Assembly: GCA_963457665.1 (NCBI GenBank)
Contig: OY735202.1
Location: 47,590,901 to 47,654,900, forward strand
DNA length: 64,000 bases
Origin: Thysanoteuthis rhombus
Lineage: Eukaryota > Mollusca > Cephalopoda > Oegopsida > Thysanoteuthidae
Reading direction: 5' to 3'
Shown: in pieces, positions 12,640-26,530 of the stretch
How the letters are laid out: every line of letters starts with the position of its first letter
How positions within the stretch are numbered: the stretch's first letter is position 1
Made by a program: the position numbers and the translations under genes
The notes under the pieces: generated by a model
Told to the model about the DNA's origin: nothing
Seen by the model: only the letters and a program-made list of their open reading frames with translations
The model's database searches: none

Positions 12640-12810
12640 CATTAACCAGAACACCTTTCCGTCTCGTATGCTATGTGAAAATCTTCTCCTGCATCTTTCA
12701 AAAGGTCTATAACCATGCCATCTTCACCTAGGACTTTTCATATCCCAAAGCGAAAACACTGTTTCGTCTGTATATACACCTGCAACATCACTGGTATATA
12801 TCGGAATGTC
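12640..12810 (-). mobile_element. RTE-like LINE, reverse-transcriptase start, short remnant
   Basis: The minus strand translates to a segment like DMKSP followed by Asp-Gly, then a KDAGEDFHIAYET-like run. This is the Pro-Gly-x-Asp-Gly entry motif of non-LTR reverse transcriptases, also present at 21,440-21,500 in another LINE piece. Only about 55 codons are recognisable and they are frame-broken. It differs enough from the other LINE pieces to be an old copy or a related subfamily. Confidence 0.5.
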
Positions 12811-16083
<3,273 letters not shown>

Positions 16084-16170
16084 AGGCAACATATGCCTGA
16101 GGCAAATACGCAATTATCCCAGACACAAAGTTGATTGAAAAGAAATTCAAACAAAGAGAAATAGTAAACA

Positions 16171-16613
16171 CGTTTGGTTAGTTACAATAGTCATGAGATC
16201 GATGTGTTTTTGGCATCATGCCGTTGGGGTGATCATTTAGAAGAATGGGAAAAAGGATTGATCAATGAATCAGTTACTTCTCGTGCCTTTAGTTTGGCAG
16301 TGATCACTAAAGAAAGTCTGAATTTTAAAAGCAATGCGTGAATGCTACCAAACACAAACCAAAGGGCCAATTTAACATAAACTTACAATGTAAAATGAAC
16401 CCAAATTAATACCCATCAGGATTTGAAAGAAAAAATGTTTTCTTGACATAATAAGGAGTAAATGCTTGAATTTTCAACCCACTAGCTCTATTAGTGCGGC
16501 CTGTGCGTGCGATACGTTCATACATAAATATACACAGGCAGCCAAACCAGCTCAAAAACGAAAGAAACCTATCCTAACAGTTTTGGTGACAGTTTTTGTT
16601 TGATGTTTCTAAC
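16171..16613 (+). repeat. Dispersed repeat R440, copy 1 (full-length)
   Basis: This is the best complete copy of a ~440-bp family found eight times here. It starts GTTTGGTTAGTTAC, continues with GGGGTGATCA and GGCAGTGATCAC, then AACTTACAATG, then a block like ACTAGCTCTATTAGTG with an A-box-like TAGCTC motif, and ends with ACAGTTTTGGTGACAG followed by a GTTTCTAAC-like end. There is no ORF. It may be a SINE-like element with an internal tRNA-like module, or another non-autonomous transposon. Confidence 0.65.
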
Positions 16614-17010
16614 AAAGAGGGAAAAGAGAGTAAGAAATAAAACGAAAAGGGATTCATATAAAGAGAAATAGAAAATAAAAGCGAGTAAAGAGAGTGAGGA
16701 GTAGATATAGACAGGAGTGGACAAATAAGAAGAAGAGAAAAATGGAGTGAAAGGAAATAAGACATGAAATAGAAAAAGATTTCTTTAAAAGAAAAAAAAG
16801 GACAGAACTGACAGCGTGAGAATATAGATAAAATGGCCAGAAAAGAAAGAGAAGCAAAAAAAAAAAGACAGAGTATGAGCAGAAGAGAGAGAGGGAAATA
16901 TGAAATTGATGGAAGGCAATGCAGAGAAACTATTGAACAGAACTCGTCTAAGAAGGTGGGGGGGTCACAAAACGAGAGAGACAGAGGGGGAGGCGAGAGA
17001 AATAACTGAT
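16614..17010 (+). repeat. Imperfect polypurine tract
   Basis: About 400 bp of A/G-biased sequence with GAGA, AAAG and GGGGG blocks and few pyrimidines. It directly follows the 3' end of R440. No coding meaning is supported; the antisense Phe/Ser/Leu-rich frames are composition artefacts. Confidence 0.7.
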
Positions 17011-17369
17011 ATTAAAACTAAAATACTTTTCAACTGGATTCAACCAGATTGAACTGGTCGCACGTCACTCAATACGTTTGCCTTCTACTGCCGACATTAT
17101 TGCAACGTCAATAACAACCTACCTTCCCCCTTTCTTCGTCTTTATGCTGATGTATTTCCCTCTCTACAGCTGTAACAATGGAGAAATTCATACATACACA
17201 AATGCATATGTGCACGCTCTGGGTGCCTACGGTAGACTGACGGTCAGCAAGCCAGACTTTTAATCCTCACTGATTTCATAACGTTACTAACATTAATTTG
17301 CGCCCGACTAAACTAAAATGTCCACATCTTTAAATGTTAGAACCCTCTAACAAAACGATGGCCATTAAG

Positions 17370-17590
17370 GTTGTCTCAGAAACTGTTCGTTAATTCGATC
17401 TGCAATCACAACCCAGCCATTGTGGTCTTGTATTAGATTTAGCTAAGCTTCGTAAATAACCATGATTATTTATTTTAAGACCCTTAAACCTGAGCTAGTG
17501 TCATGGACTTGCTTAGAGTTGATCCTTACTGGTTTCCTACCCATGGTTAACTTGACGTGCTGAACTATACTTCGTGAATAATCATATGTA
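17370..17590 (+). repeat. Degenerate SINE S2 remnants, about two
   Basis: TTCGATCTGCAATCAC then GGTCTTGTATTAGATTTAGC (17,392-17,445), and GAGTTGATCCTTACTGG further on (about 17,516-17,533), resemble the B-box and downstream part of S2 copies elsewhere. No A-box is convincing. Confidence 0.4.
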
Positions 17591-17754
17591 TATGTATACC
17601 TATACAAGGTGAGTGAGAACTAACTCTCTATAAGAAAGGAGTAACCTGCACGTTTCCCTGACCTTACACCCGGCGACTTCATCCTGTTGGAGCCGGCAAA
17701 GGAGGCGTAACGGACCAAACCACAAATTCAACCTTACTGACCGTCCTGTTCTCT

Positions 17755-17850
17755 GCATAGGACAGAAAAAAAGTGCCAGCCTCTGGGTTTCGAACCTACA
17801 TCGTAGTACTGGATGGATAATGGATAGTCCATCGTCACATTGAAGAGTTG
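17755..17850 (-). repeat. Possible tRNA-derived SINE, antisense
   Basis: The complement contains GTAGGTTCGAAACCCAGAGG, with a good B-box core GGTTCGAAACC. Upstream on the minus strand there is tRNA-length sequence but no clear A-box. Confidence 0.4.
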
Positions 17851-17890
17851 TAATACGACGAAAAAGCTGTGGATAACTCAATTATTCAAT

Positions 17891-17955
17891 TATATATATA
17901 TATATACATACATATACATATATATGTTTGTCTATATATGTGTGTGTGTGTGTGA

Positions 17956-18001
<46 letters not shown>

Positions 18002-18049
18002 CATTGTATAATTGATGTCCTTCTATCACAGCACTCACATATATAGACA

Positions 18050-18121
<72 letters not shown>

Positions 18122-18132
18122 AGTGTGTGTGT
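17891..18132. repeat. TA/TG microsatellite cluster with inverted repeat
   Basis: Three TA blocks and two TG blocks are interleaved. The unit TATGTTTGTCTATATATG at about 17,922 recurs as its complement CATATATAGACAAACATA at about 18,037, so the cluster can form a long stem. Confidence 0.85.
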
Positions 18133-18275
18133 TAGGGGACAAAGGTTGGGAAATGGTAGGCAAACTAGCTCTGCAAACCTTTCGCTAGTGTAGAGTTTGA
18201 TCCTAACTGGCCACCTAACTATTCCGATCTAGTGTCAGACTAAACTAAACTATGTACCTATCTTGCAACTTAGCC

Positions 18276-18304
<29 letters not shown>
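18133..18304 (+). repeat. SINE S2 remnant followed by a TG array
   Basis: GAGTTTGATCCTAACTGG (about 18,195) is a decayed B-box region followed by GTGTCAGACTAAACTAAAC, the S2 tail pattern. It ends at a short (TG)n at 18,278-18,304. Confidence 0.5.
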
Positions 18305-18307
<3 letters not shown>

Positions 18308-18423
18308 TATATTATATAGAAACTTATTTGAAATGATCTCTCATTACACGGCTAATGTACCACTCACCGTGGACAACGCAAACAGAATAAACAATTAAAG
18401 AAAATGAAGCTGCTGCAGGAATC

Positions 18424-18427
<4 letters not shown>

Positions 18428-18489
<62 letters not shown>
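18428..18489. repeat. (TA)n microsatellite
   Basis: About 31 TA units, uninterrupted. Confidence 0.93.
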
Positions 18490-18491
<2 letters not shown>

Positions 18492-18961
18492 TGGAGTTGC
18501 AGGGTGATGTACAGATTATCATCACAGAGAACAGAATTGATGAACTGGATTTCGGTTCCTGCTAAGGCTGTTTCTGCTCATTTGTCACTAATGTCCATGG
18601 AGGAGCCATGAATCCATTAACCCTTGCACTCCACCCCATCTCGAGATACCTTAACAAAATTTCGTGTCAATGATATTATATTATGTTTTGCGGATAATTA
18701 AGTAGATGATCGAATAACTACCATATACGCCCAGTGAATAAGCACGTAATGAGAAAGAAACCCACTATCCATGACTCACAAGTCGAGCACACATATCACT
18801 GTTCGATGAATTTCTGTGTATGCAAATATGCATGTGTACGCACCTATTTGTATGTATACGCTTGCACTTACGCATACGACTTTAGGCAGATTAATGTTCA
18901 AGATCACATAGAGAGAGTATCAGACAACTCATTATGAGTCAGTGATTTTTTTTTTAAAGCT
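18490..18961. other. Unannotated stretch
   Basis: No recognisable feature. Confidence 0.4.
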
Positions 18962-19156
18962 ATTAAAAAACTCAAATGGCAATAGGATAGCCATGTTGTA
19001 GGAACATGAGACAACCGCTGGATATCACAACATGAATCCCCAGTGGAATTGGGACAATTGAGATGGCTCTGCGACGCCCACGATCGTAAATTGTCGGTCT
19101 ATGTTCAACGACGGACGTTAAAAAGATGATAATGATGATGATGATGATGATGATGA
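18962..19156 (+). mobile_element. RTE-like LINE, 3'-terminal fragment with GAT tail
   Basis: It carries the LINE tail from the CTCAAATGGCA block to CAACGACGGACGTTAAAAAG, followed by about ten GAT units with one variant (19,125-19,156). It has internal deletions relative to 48,500-48,740, is 5' truncated and is inactive. Confidence 0.8.
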
Positions 19157-19424
19157 TACAAACATGTTTACTTTTAAACAGCCGTAGGTTTGATTGTGAA
19201 TTCACACGTTTGCTTGCGCGTCTCTTTGTAATTTAACCGAATTTTTCTAAAAATTTTGTCTCTTGGTTTCCACAATCAGAGCAAGCGTCGATTTGTCTCT
19301 TTGCCCGCCTTTATTTTAGTGTGAATAAGCTGATACGTGGATGCTGTAGATTTTAGGAGCATGCAAATGCAATGGCCGCAGCAATTTATTCGTAATTGTT
19401 CAGCACTATTATTCCACCAATTAT
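19157..19424. other. Unannotated stretch
   Basis: No recognisable feature apart from minus-strand open frame continuing into the tandem repeat that follows. Confidence 0.35.
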
Positions 19425-19680
19425 CCTGACTAGTATCCCCACGCTTCTTGTTTTGATTGCTACGTTCAGGCCGATGCGTTCTCCGATCTTCCTTACACCG
19501 TTGAAATTTCTGAGTTGATGTATTGTCATTTTTCAAAGAATTTTTCGAACTGGGGATCTCATCTTTCTTGTTTTGATCATTTCGTTCTGACCTAAACGTT
19601 CTCTGATCTTTCTAGTATTATTTGAATAATTCGAACTATCATCTTCATCTCTCTTATTTTGATCACCATGTTTCTGCTGA
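19425..19680 (-). repeat. ~121-bp imperfect tandem repeat, 2-3 units
   Basis: The phrase CTTGTTTTGAT recurs at about 19,447 and 19,568 and as CTTATTTTGATCA at about 19,652, with GTTCTCCGATCTTCCTTAC and GTTCTCTGATCTTTCTAGT in the matching next position. On the minus strand the units read as a repeated basic peptide, DQNKKDE and NQNKKRGD being equivalent. It could be a decayed coding repeat, but no family is recognised and the frame changes between units. Confidence 0.5.
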
Positions 19681-19739
19681 TGTACGTCACATCAGTTTTT
19701 TTAGAACGATTCACTGAACATGGGGATAGAAATTTGTTT

Positions 19740-19820
19740 TCTATTTCTATGGATTTTTTCCTGTAAAAGGTCTCTGCAACCTTCATCAGTGAGTTGTTAA
19801 TTGTTAGTCTATTGGAGTCT
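19740..19820 (-). repeat. Paired segment P1, copy 1
   Basis: On the minus strand this contains TTAACAACTCACTGATGAAG followed by an AGAGACC...AGGAAAAA block; the same layout occurs at 20,725-20,793. The frame reads NNSLMKVAETFYRKKS. It might be a duplicated exon or a dispersed repeat. Confidence 0.45.
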
Positions 19821-19884
19821 CTGCAAGTACGCAAGGTTTTCCCAGCTAACCATAAGTTGAGCAAACGTTTTTTTTCTTTCAAAA

Positions 19885-20110
19885 TGGAGGTCAAATGGCA
19901 TAAAGCGAAAGGAGCAATTACAATTGATTCATATCGCAAATATCGTATCCAGACCCCAAAAAATAGCGATTATTGTATGTTACGCCGAGTGGAAGGAAGA
20001 AGAGGAGACTAGGGAGTAAGTGTGAAAAAAATAGGGTGTACGCGCCTGTATAACTATCTCCCTACAAAGCAAACTCTGAACACTATTTTCGTTGGCGTAA
20101 AGCCAACTCA
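19885..20110 (+). repeat. Dispersed repeat D2, copy 1
   Basis: It shares ATGGCATAAAGCGAAAGGAG-type sequence and a final TTTCGTTGGCGTAAAGC block with 41,385-41,690 and, in part, 50,515-50,690. No ORF or terminal repeat is seen; the class is unknown. Confidence 0.5.
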
Positions 20111-20724
20111 TGCAGCGCTCAGGTTTCTGGGCCAGAGTTCAGACAATACGAGATCAGACAGACATAGATGTGGTGCCATAGCCAATGGTGTTTCACCCCA
20201 TGAGGCGTGGTACTGCTTGTGAAGTTCCTAGCCACATATTAAACCGACCTAGTTTCACATCCTGTTCTCTTGGGGGCTTGGGTAAATAAAAACTTTGAAA
20301 AGCGCAGGTACCTGTATTTACGCCAAATTCAAGCAATGAATAGTGGCATTCACATCAGTCTGGGCGGAGAAACTCTTTTGTTCATTGTCACTGCATCCAC
20401 GTAGATTTCATCGGAGTACTCTGCAGTGGTTTGACATTTTTTTTATCCACCTTTTAAGGTCAGTTGTTTGGCATAGGCCTTCCCCAAGTGGGTGTAAGAC
20501 ATGTTGATGATAGGCCTTACCCTATCGAGCTTGCCCATGACGTGTTGAACACTAATTCCCTATTCAAAAACCATTCCCTGAATTTGTGAACTATGTGACC
20601 TCGGAAATACCGGAAATACATCTACTTGCAATGAGTTTTTAAGTATGCATATGCAAGAATTTAGATTAAATATTTTTTTTAAATATGTCTTGCTTTTTAG
20701 ACTTGGCTGAGCAAATTTATTCTG
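20111..20724. other. Unannotated stretch
   Basis: No recognisable feature. Confidence 0.4.
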
Positions 20725-20793
20725 TTCCATAGATTCTTTTTCTTAGAAACTCTCCACAAACTCAATCAGTGAGTTGTTCATTATCAGTCTGCC
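20725..20793 (-). repeat. Paired segment P1, copy 2
   Basis: Minus-strand ATGAACAACTCACTGATTGA plus a GGAGAGTTTCTAAGAAAAAG block pairs with 19,740-19,820. A minus-strand open frame of 83 codons (20,762-21,013) leads into it and has no known domain. Confidence 0.45.
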
Positions 20794-21149
20794 AGACGCC
20801 TGCGGCAAAATCCGATGGGATCGGGCTATTTTTGCCACTACCCACACTCACGTCCGTGGTGCTCTGCATTAAATCATCAGTGTCATATTTGCCCGCGTAT
20901 ACATATGTCTGCATAACAAGTGAAGCTTTCAAATGTTGATTTTGAAATTGGCAGTTTACCTCCACCCTAACAGTAGAGCAACAAAACCTTTTTATTCTTA
21001 CAAGATAGTACACTTATGTGCTTATAAAATGTTCGATGCCCAAATGGTACAATGGATCTGGAACTAAAAGTTCTCATTTTGCTATTTTTATCTTATTTGC
21101 ATCTTTATATAGTCTAATTATTCCAGTGCCATGTACTAATGACTTTTCA

Positions 21150-22135
21150 ATTAGTTAATTTGTTGCATGTATTTAGATTACTGTTGAAGAGCCATTTCTG
21201 ATCTTGCCCGTTCACGTAGTTGATGTTCCTGTTGATGAAAATGTTTGTAAATAATTTATATATGTTGGGTAATAGTGTAGTAAGATGATAGTTGTCGAGA
21301 TCACCGTTATCTTGTTACTTGTGAAATGGAATCACTATTCCAAGACGATAGTCTTTGGATACTTTTGGGTTACTTTCTTGTTGCAAGCGCTGTATGAACA
21401 GCTGTTTTAGTCCTCTCTGAGAGATCTCTCCTGCATCTCCCGTTATGCCATCCTCACCTGGAGATTTTTCTAAGTTCATACTTCGTAGTGCAAACACTAC
21501 TTCGTCTTCTGTTATGTCAAAATATCTCTGTTATCCATCGGCTTGTCAGTTTGTGGTACTTCTATTCTAGATGCGTACAAATTTTCATAGTATTCTTCAG
21601 TTATTCTTGGCAGCTTGTCCCTACATTTGATAATTTTGCCATCTTTATCCTCTAGTACAAACATCAATTGTTTGTCAGTATGATCTGCTGCTCGGGCGTG
21701 TTTTAAACTGTTTCCTTTCCTGGTGGTTTCTATTATTCTCTTCATGTTTTCCTTCTCTCCTTATTCTGTTGATTAGTTTGCTGAGTCCTACTCTTTCGGT
21801 TTTGTCCTCTTCAATTTTTACCTCCATTTTTATCCTGTTTTTTTTTTATCATTCTTAATTTTGCTCCAGAGTATTTACTCGTGTTATTGTTTACGTTCAT
21901 ATTGCCTGAGATTTTTACTGCTTCTTTAATTATATTCGTCTGGCTATTGCTCTTCTTTCTCTGTGTTACAGTCTCTATTCTACAAGGTCTGATATCTGTA
22001 CTCTATCATTTCTCGAAAGTTAGTATTGTGATCTATCTTTAATTCAATAGGGCGTTTATTCTCCTTTAAAATCATTCTGATCTTTTCAGTTTTAAAGTTA
22101 AATTTAGTTCTGCGCGCCAAATTTAAGGATAACTC
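21150..22135 (-). mobile_element. RTE-like LINE, linker and reverse-transcriptase N-terminal region
   Basis: On the minus strand, from about 22,130 down, there is a Lys/Glu-rich linker (LKHARAADHTDKQLMFVLED) and the region before the polymerase fingers (LPRITEEYYENLYASRIE). It is followed by the entry motif MNLEKSPGEDGITGD, then a VSKDYRLGIVIPFHK-like block and an LDNY...LLPNIYKLFT-like block at about 21,300-21,240. These are motifs 0 to 2 of non-LTR reverse transcriptases. The palm with its catalytic Asp pair is absent, and the reading frame is interrupted several times, so it is an inactive internal piece. The nearby plus-strand LINE 3' end at 22,708 belongs to another copy. Confidence 0.8.
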
Positions 22136-22707
22136 GATAAGTCCGTAGCTTGACATGAAGTTTTTAGCAGATTTTTTATGTCAAATCTTCATTGTATAAT
22201 GATCGAATAAAGTGAATAAAATTCACTACTGAATTAAGGATATTTATTATGAAGAGGATTATGCTGAAAAAATTTTATTACGTAAAATAATGCCTTTTTC
22301 ATCATTAGATTACTGACACATTGTTTTACTCATGTATATATACCCTCTTGTACTCTACAAATAGGTGGGTATTGAGCTATTAGCGCATGAGCACGTATAA
22401 CGGGGGAAAGTGAGCGTATATTCCTATGCATAATCATACTCGGCTAGAAAAGTCTAGTATAGGGCCATATGAAATGCAAATTCTATTTGTTTGCATAGTT
22501 TCCTGATCAAATCCTATTATTATCTACATAAATGTGTGTGTCTATATGTGTGTGTGAGAAACCTTTCAATGGGTTAGCAGATACCACACTCAGACCTTAT
22601 GCAGAGTGCACAGATACTATGATCATAGGCAGAGGGGCCAATGCATATGTAAATAATTCCCTGTTTTTTATGTTAATTTTTTAATGTTAATTTTTCAATG
22701 ATAGAAC
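22136..22707. other. Unannotated stretch
   Basis: AT-rich, with a short TG run at about 22,532-22,556; nothing else recognised. Confidence 0.45.
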
Positions 22708-23089
22708 GTAACCAAGAGACTGACCCTCAAACTGAGATCTGTACAATGTGCACATGAAATAATCATGCTCAACCTCATATGGAGAGATCACACGACAGCA
22801 CAATATATCAGGGAGAAACAGGAGTCCAAGACATCATAGAATCCATTAGAAAACTCAGGTCATGCTGCAAGAATGGCGCACAACCGACTGACATCACGAC
22901 TCACAACATGAATCCCCAGATATCACATGTGCAACTGAGGCCGGCAGAATACAAGATGGAGAGACAAACTTGACAAATTCAGAAAGTATTGGCTCCGTAG
23001 CGCCCATGACAGAGGTGTCTGGCGAATCCAGAGGAAGATCTATATCCAACGACGGACAAAAAATAGTGATGATGATGATGATGATGATG
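22708..23089 (+). mobile_element. RTE-like LINE, 3'-terminal fragment with GAT tail
   Basis: It begins in the ACCAAGAGACTGACCC block and runs through the hydrophilic C-terminal tail to CCAACGACGGAC and a GAT tail at 23,067-23,089. It aligns by eye along its length to 48,360-48,755 with stops and small indels. Just after the tail a further scrap, ATGATGATGTTTATCCTATT, repeats the local CTAATCCTATC phrase. Confidence 0.82.
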
Positions 23090-23344
23090 CTAATCCTATC
23101 ATAACATGATGATGATGTTTATCCTATTATAGCATTATCAAATTAATTTGTTGGACAGAAGAACGATTTTTTTTATTTTCTGATATCATTATGATTGCTG
23201 GAAGTCGGATTTTATTCTATTTATTTTCTTAATTTTTGGAATCCTACAAAAATTTTTTTGCAACGGTAATTGTTCGTTATTAGTACTCGATATGAAAGCA
23301 AGGAGTTACTTTTTCTTTATTTCCTGAGTTTTGCTAAATCTTCC

Positions 23345-23450
23345 ACACAGCTAAAAGTATGAGAGCCCCAAATGAAGTGAGTTCGATTCTCAGTAGGTGC
23401 CGTATGCTCTTGTGACCTTATTCCAGATCAAGCCGCATTTTGTAAATAGA
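23345..23450 (+). repeat. tRNA-derived SINE S2 copy
   Basis: A B-box, GAGTTCGATTCTC, is followed by TCTTGTGACC and TTCCAGATCAAGCC, the S2 tail. Upstream AGAGCCCCAAATGAAGTGA fits the 3' half of a tRNA. The 5' half is not clear. Confidence 0.55.
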
Positions 23451-23649
23451 GCACAGTTTCCTTTTTTTTTATCTCCATATGCAAACAAAACACCTATATT
23501 TGCGCGTGGTATATATTTTGCTACTTACAGGCACTGCACATTTTCAAAGCAGAAGTTAACGTCCAATGCGATTTTTGTTCCTTAGAAGTGAATCTTTTTT
23601 TCTAATTACTTATGTTTAAAATGTATAGAAAATGTCTGATTACCATCTA

Positions 23650-23815
23650 CCCTTTTATGAATAAACATGTTTTGGTTGCGAATAACAAAAAAGGTCCCAG
23701 AAGTGAACCGTTTCTGGTTATTCAAATCTGTCAAAGAGACATCTCTTATGACATGTCGTAAAAGCCGATTGGAGAAAAATAAAAGCATTACATTCAATAT
23801 AACTTTGTTTTTGTG
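23650..23815 (+). repeat. Dispersed repeat D3, copy 1
   Basis: The blocks AATAACAAAAAAGGTCCCAG, TTCAAATCTGTCAAAGAGAC and a following CTTATGACATG block recur in the same order at 26,355-26,480. No coding function is supported. Confidence 0.5.
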
Positions 23816-24722
23816 GAAAAGATATCAATTAATATTCATATATAATTGTATTTTTCACTTTAGGTGATTAAAAATATGAAAAATTTGCCCATTGTCCGTT
23901 TGAAAATAGTTGAATTTCGGATTATCACTGCCGTGGTTGCAGAAGCATATTTGAATGGAATAATTAGCATTTTCTATTCTTTTTTTTATATAATCAATAG
24001 GGGTATAATACTTTTCACCCAAGAACATAAAATATTTTTAGATGGTTGCAGAATGTAATCTAAGGAAGTAGAGTTGGGTCAAAGTGGAATGGAGAGAGGT
24101 ATGAGAGACTTAAGAACTATCCAGATATTCACTTCCATTTTCTAATCTCAATCGCTCTTCATACATACTTGGTGTGTATTCTGAAAATGTTAACTACTTT
24201 GGTTTTCATTTAATCTATTTTCTACGCCATTTCTCATCGTTATCTGCCGCAGGTCTTCAAGATTCGCGCCGCCATATTGGTTGGCTTTTGTTATGGAATC
24301 ATGTCAGCACAATCTGAAACTAATTATCTTTCTTGTATCGCTTCTGACTCCAGACCAACAGAAAACATTCAATTACCTCGTATAATTAAAATTGAGAGAA
24401 AAAGATGAAAACTGGCATTTTCACTCCTTTTGCCTTCCTTAAATAGTTGCACTGTATTCCGATGCTTTTGCGTAGGCTTTATTTGCCTGAATGCTATGAA
24501 ATTCCATGACCTTCTGAGTGGTTTCTTGGAAAAACGAATTTAAAGATACGTTGTTTTTGGGTTTGTTTTTGTTGTTGCTTTTTTTTTCTGTTTACAAAAT
24601 TATATTAATTCATTTGTAAGTTGCCTATAGCCAATTGTTATTTCAGTATCGATGCAAGAGAAGGATAGTGTATTGTACAGTTATCAACGATAGGAATCTA
24701 TAAAAAAAAATTTTTGAAACAA
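23816..24722. other. Unannotated stretch
   Basis: No recognisable gene or repeat. Confidence 0.4.
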
Positions 24723-24995
24723 GTCTGGAAAGTCACTTGATAGGAACAAGTGACCAAAGTCTTTTGGCCACATGCTGTGTTAGGATGATCAATTAAAAAA
24801 TGGAGAAAGTGACTTTTCCCGCCTTTTGTTAAGTATTGATCATTATGAAAGTCTGAATTTGAAAAAAAAGAAAAGAAAAAGCGGGAATGCTTCCAGACAC
24901 AAACTAGAGGATCAATTTAGTATAAACTTACATGGCAAATTAATCCCCCCACCAAAAAAAAAATTAAAAGCTCATTTAGAGGGGAACATATAGTA
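24723..24995 (+). repeat. R440, copy 2 (5' two-thirds)
   Basis: It starts GTCTGGAAAGTCACTTGATA, keeps the CACATGCTGTGTTAGGATGA and AACTTACATGG blocks and ends before the tRNA-like module. Confidence 0.6.
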
Positions 24996-25589
24996 AGGAT
25001 ATATGAGGAATTGTTTTAGTTCTGTAGTGTTTGTTTGTTTTTGATTCTGTTTGCTTGCTTTACCTCAGTAATGCATTGAAGCAGGTTAGCTCGGCTGCGC
25101 TTTCGAAACACGAATTGTAAACGAGACATTTCATTCTAACAATAAATCCGATTAATGTGAGCAGGTAAATCAATAAGTTCCTAGCCTAATGGTGAAAAGT
25201 TCATTTAGGAATTCGGAAAATATCTTAGCTGATTCTGTAAAAATATCAAGATGCCATGAAAATATATAAAACTATATGCATGATATTTGATACTGAAAAG
25301 AATAAAACAAGAAAGTATAATTTTCTCATTACATCGATAACGTTTACAAAAATGATTTATGTGATAATTCTTCCAACTTGAACAATCATTCAAATATCAT
25401 AGCTGAATTGTGCACTTCATAAGCGTCCGTATCAAATTTGTTGCCTGGGAGTCAACAAGACTTTTAAAATCAAATGTGTCAATTGTCAGTTTATTATTGT
25501 TCGTTCCACTTCATGACGTTCCGACTTTTAATCCTGCACAATATCCGCGAGAATTTCGATTTTATACCAACCCCTTGTCCGCTACTACC
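24996..25589. other. Unannotated stretch
   Basis: No recognisable feature. Confidence 0.4.
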
Positions 25590-25626
25590 CGCACAAACAA
25601 ACAAACAAACAAACGAACGAACGAAT
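25590..25626. repeat. (ACAA)n(ACGA)n tetranucleotide repeat
   Basis: Five ACAA-type units followed by three ACGA-type units. Confidence 0.85.
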
Positions 25627-26354
25627 AAGAAAAAAAACATGGTGAGAATTTTAACCCAACAGCTTCGCTCTCTCGTAGCATTTGCTGACTTGGAAAAATC
25701 TACAGTAAACAAGATATAAATTTCCCAAACGGTTAACGAAAGACTGGTCCGGAAATACTTAAATTCTAAAGGAAAACTACTCTGCAAAGGAAAACAATAC
25801 AATTTTTTCGAGTGTTTACTCCTCTTATGCATGCTAGTTCGTCAAAAACAAGTTTTAAAGCTTGAGAAAGTCTTTCAATAAGGACTGTCAGAAAGTCGTC
25901 GACTGGAAACTCTATTCGTGGTATGAGTTTTGAGTCGAATTATGACAGCAATTTGATCTTGGAGAATCAAAATATTTCAACAGTAAATCTTTTATATTTT
26001 TTTAGTTGAATCCAGATCGGTCAAGATTTCAGATTTCTGCAGCTTTGCCTAAAGAGGGTAATGATGTAGAAAGTTGGGGGAACAAAAATCAGAAATATAG
26101 GGCAGAGCATTTTAGGACTTTTTGTTTGTCGCCATCAGACCAATATTTTTATAAGCAAGGGAATTTACATGTTAAGATCATTTGGTTAGTTACCCCACGT
26201 CAGGGTTTTTGCGATAGGATGATATTTAGGGGTTTTGGTGATTAGGACTAACGAAAGAAAACTAGCATTTTAGATTTTTTCGAGAAAAGGAACTCTTTTT
26301 TTTCTTTTCTTTTTTTTTTTTGTAGACTTCTGTACTCCAAAATTATGGACGTTG
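25627..26354. other. Unannotated stretch
   Basis: No recognisable domain. A 79-codon plus frame (26,006-26,245) has no known family. Confidence 0.35.
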
Positions 26355-26480
26355 GGTTTAGGTCGGTAATAACAAAAAAAGGACTGAAAGTTAACTCTTC
26401 CAGGTTATTTAAATCTGTTTGACTGACATCACTTATGACACGGCATGAGAGCAAATTCGAGCAAAATAAAAGGAAAAAAT
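26355..26480 (+). repeat. Dispersed repeat D3, copy 2
   Basis: AATAACAAAAAAAGGACTGA, then TTTAAATCTGTTTGACTGAC, CTTATGACACGGCATGAGAG and a CAAAATAAAAGG end match D3 copy 1 in order and orientation. Confidence 0.5.
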
Positions 26481-26530
26481 AGACAAAATAAAAGCTTCTT
26501 TTTTTATTAGCACAGCGTGGGTAGTGCTAC

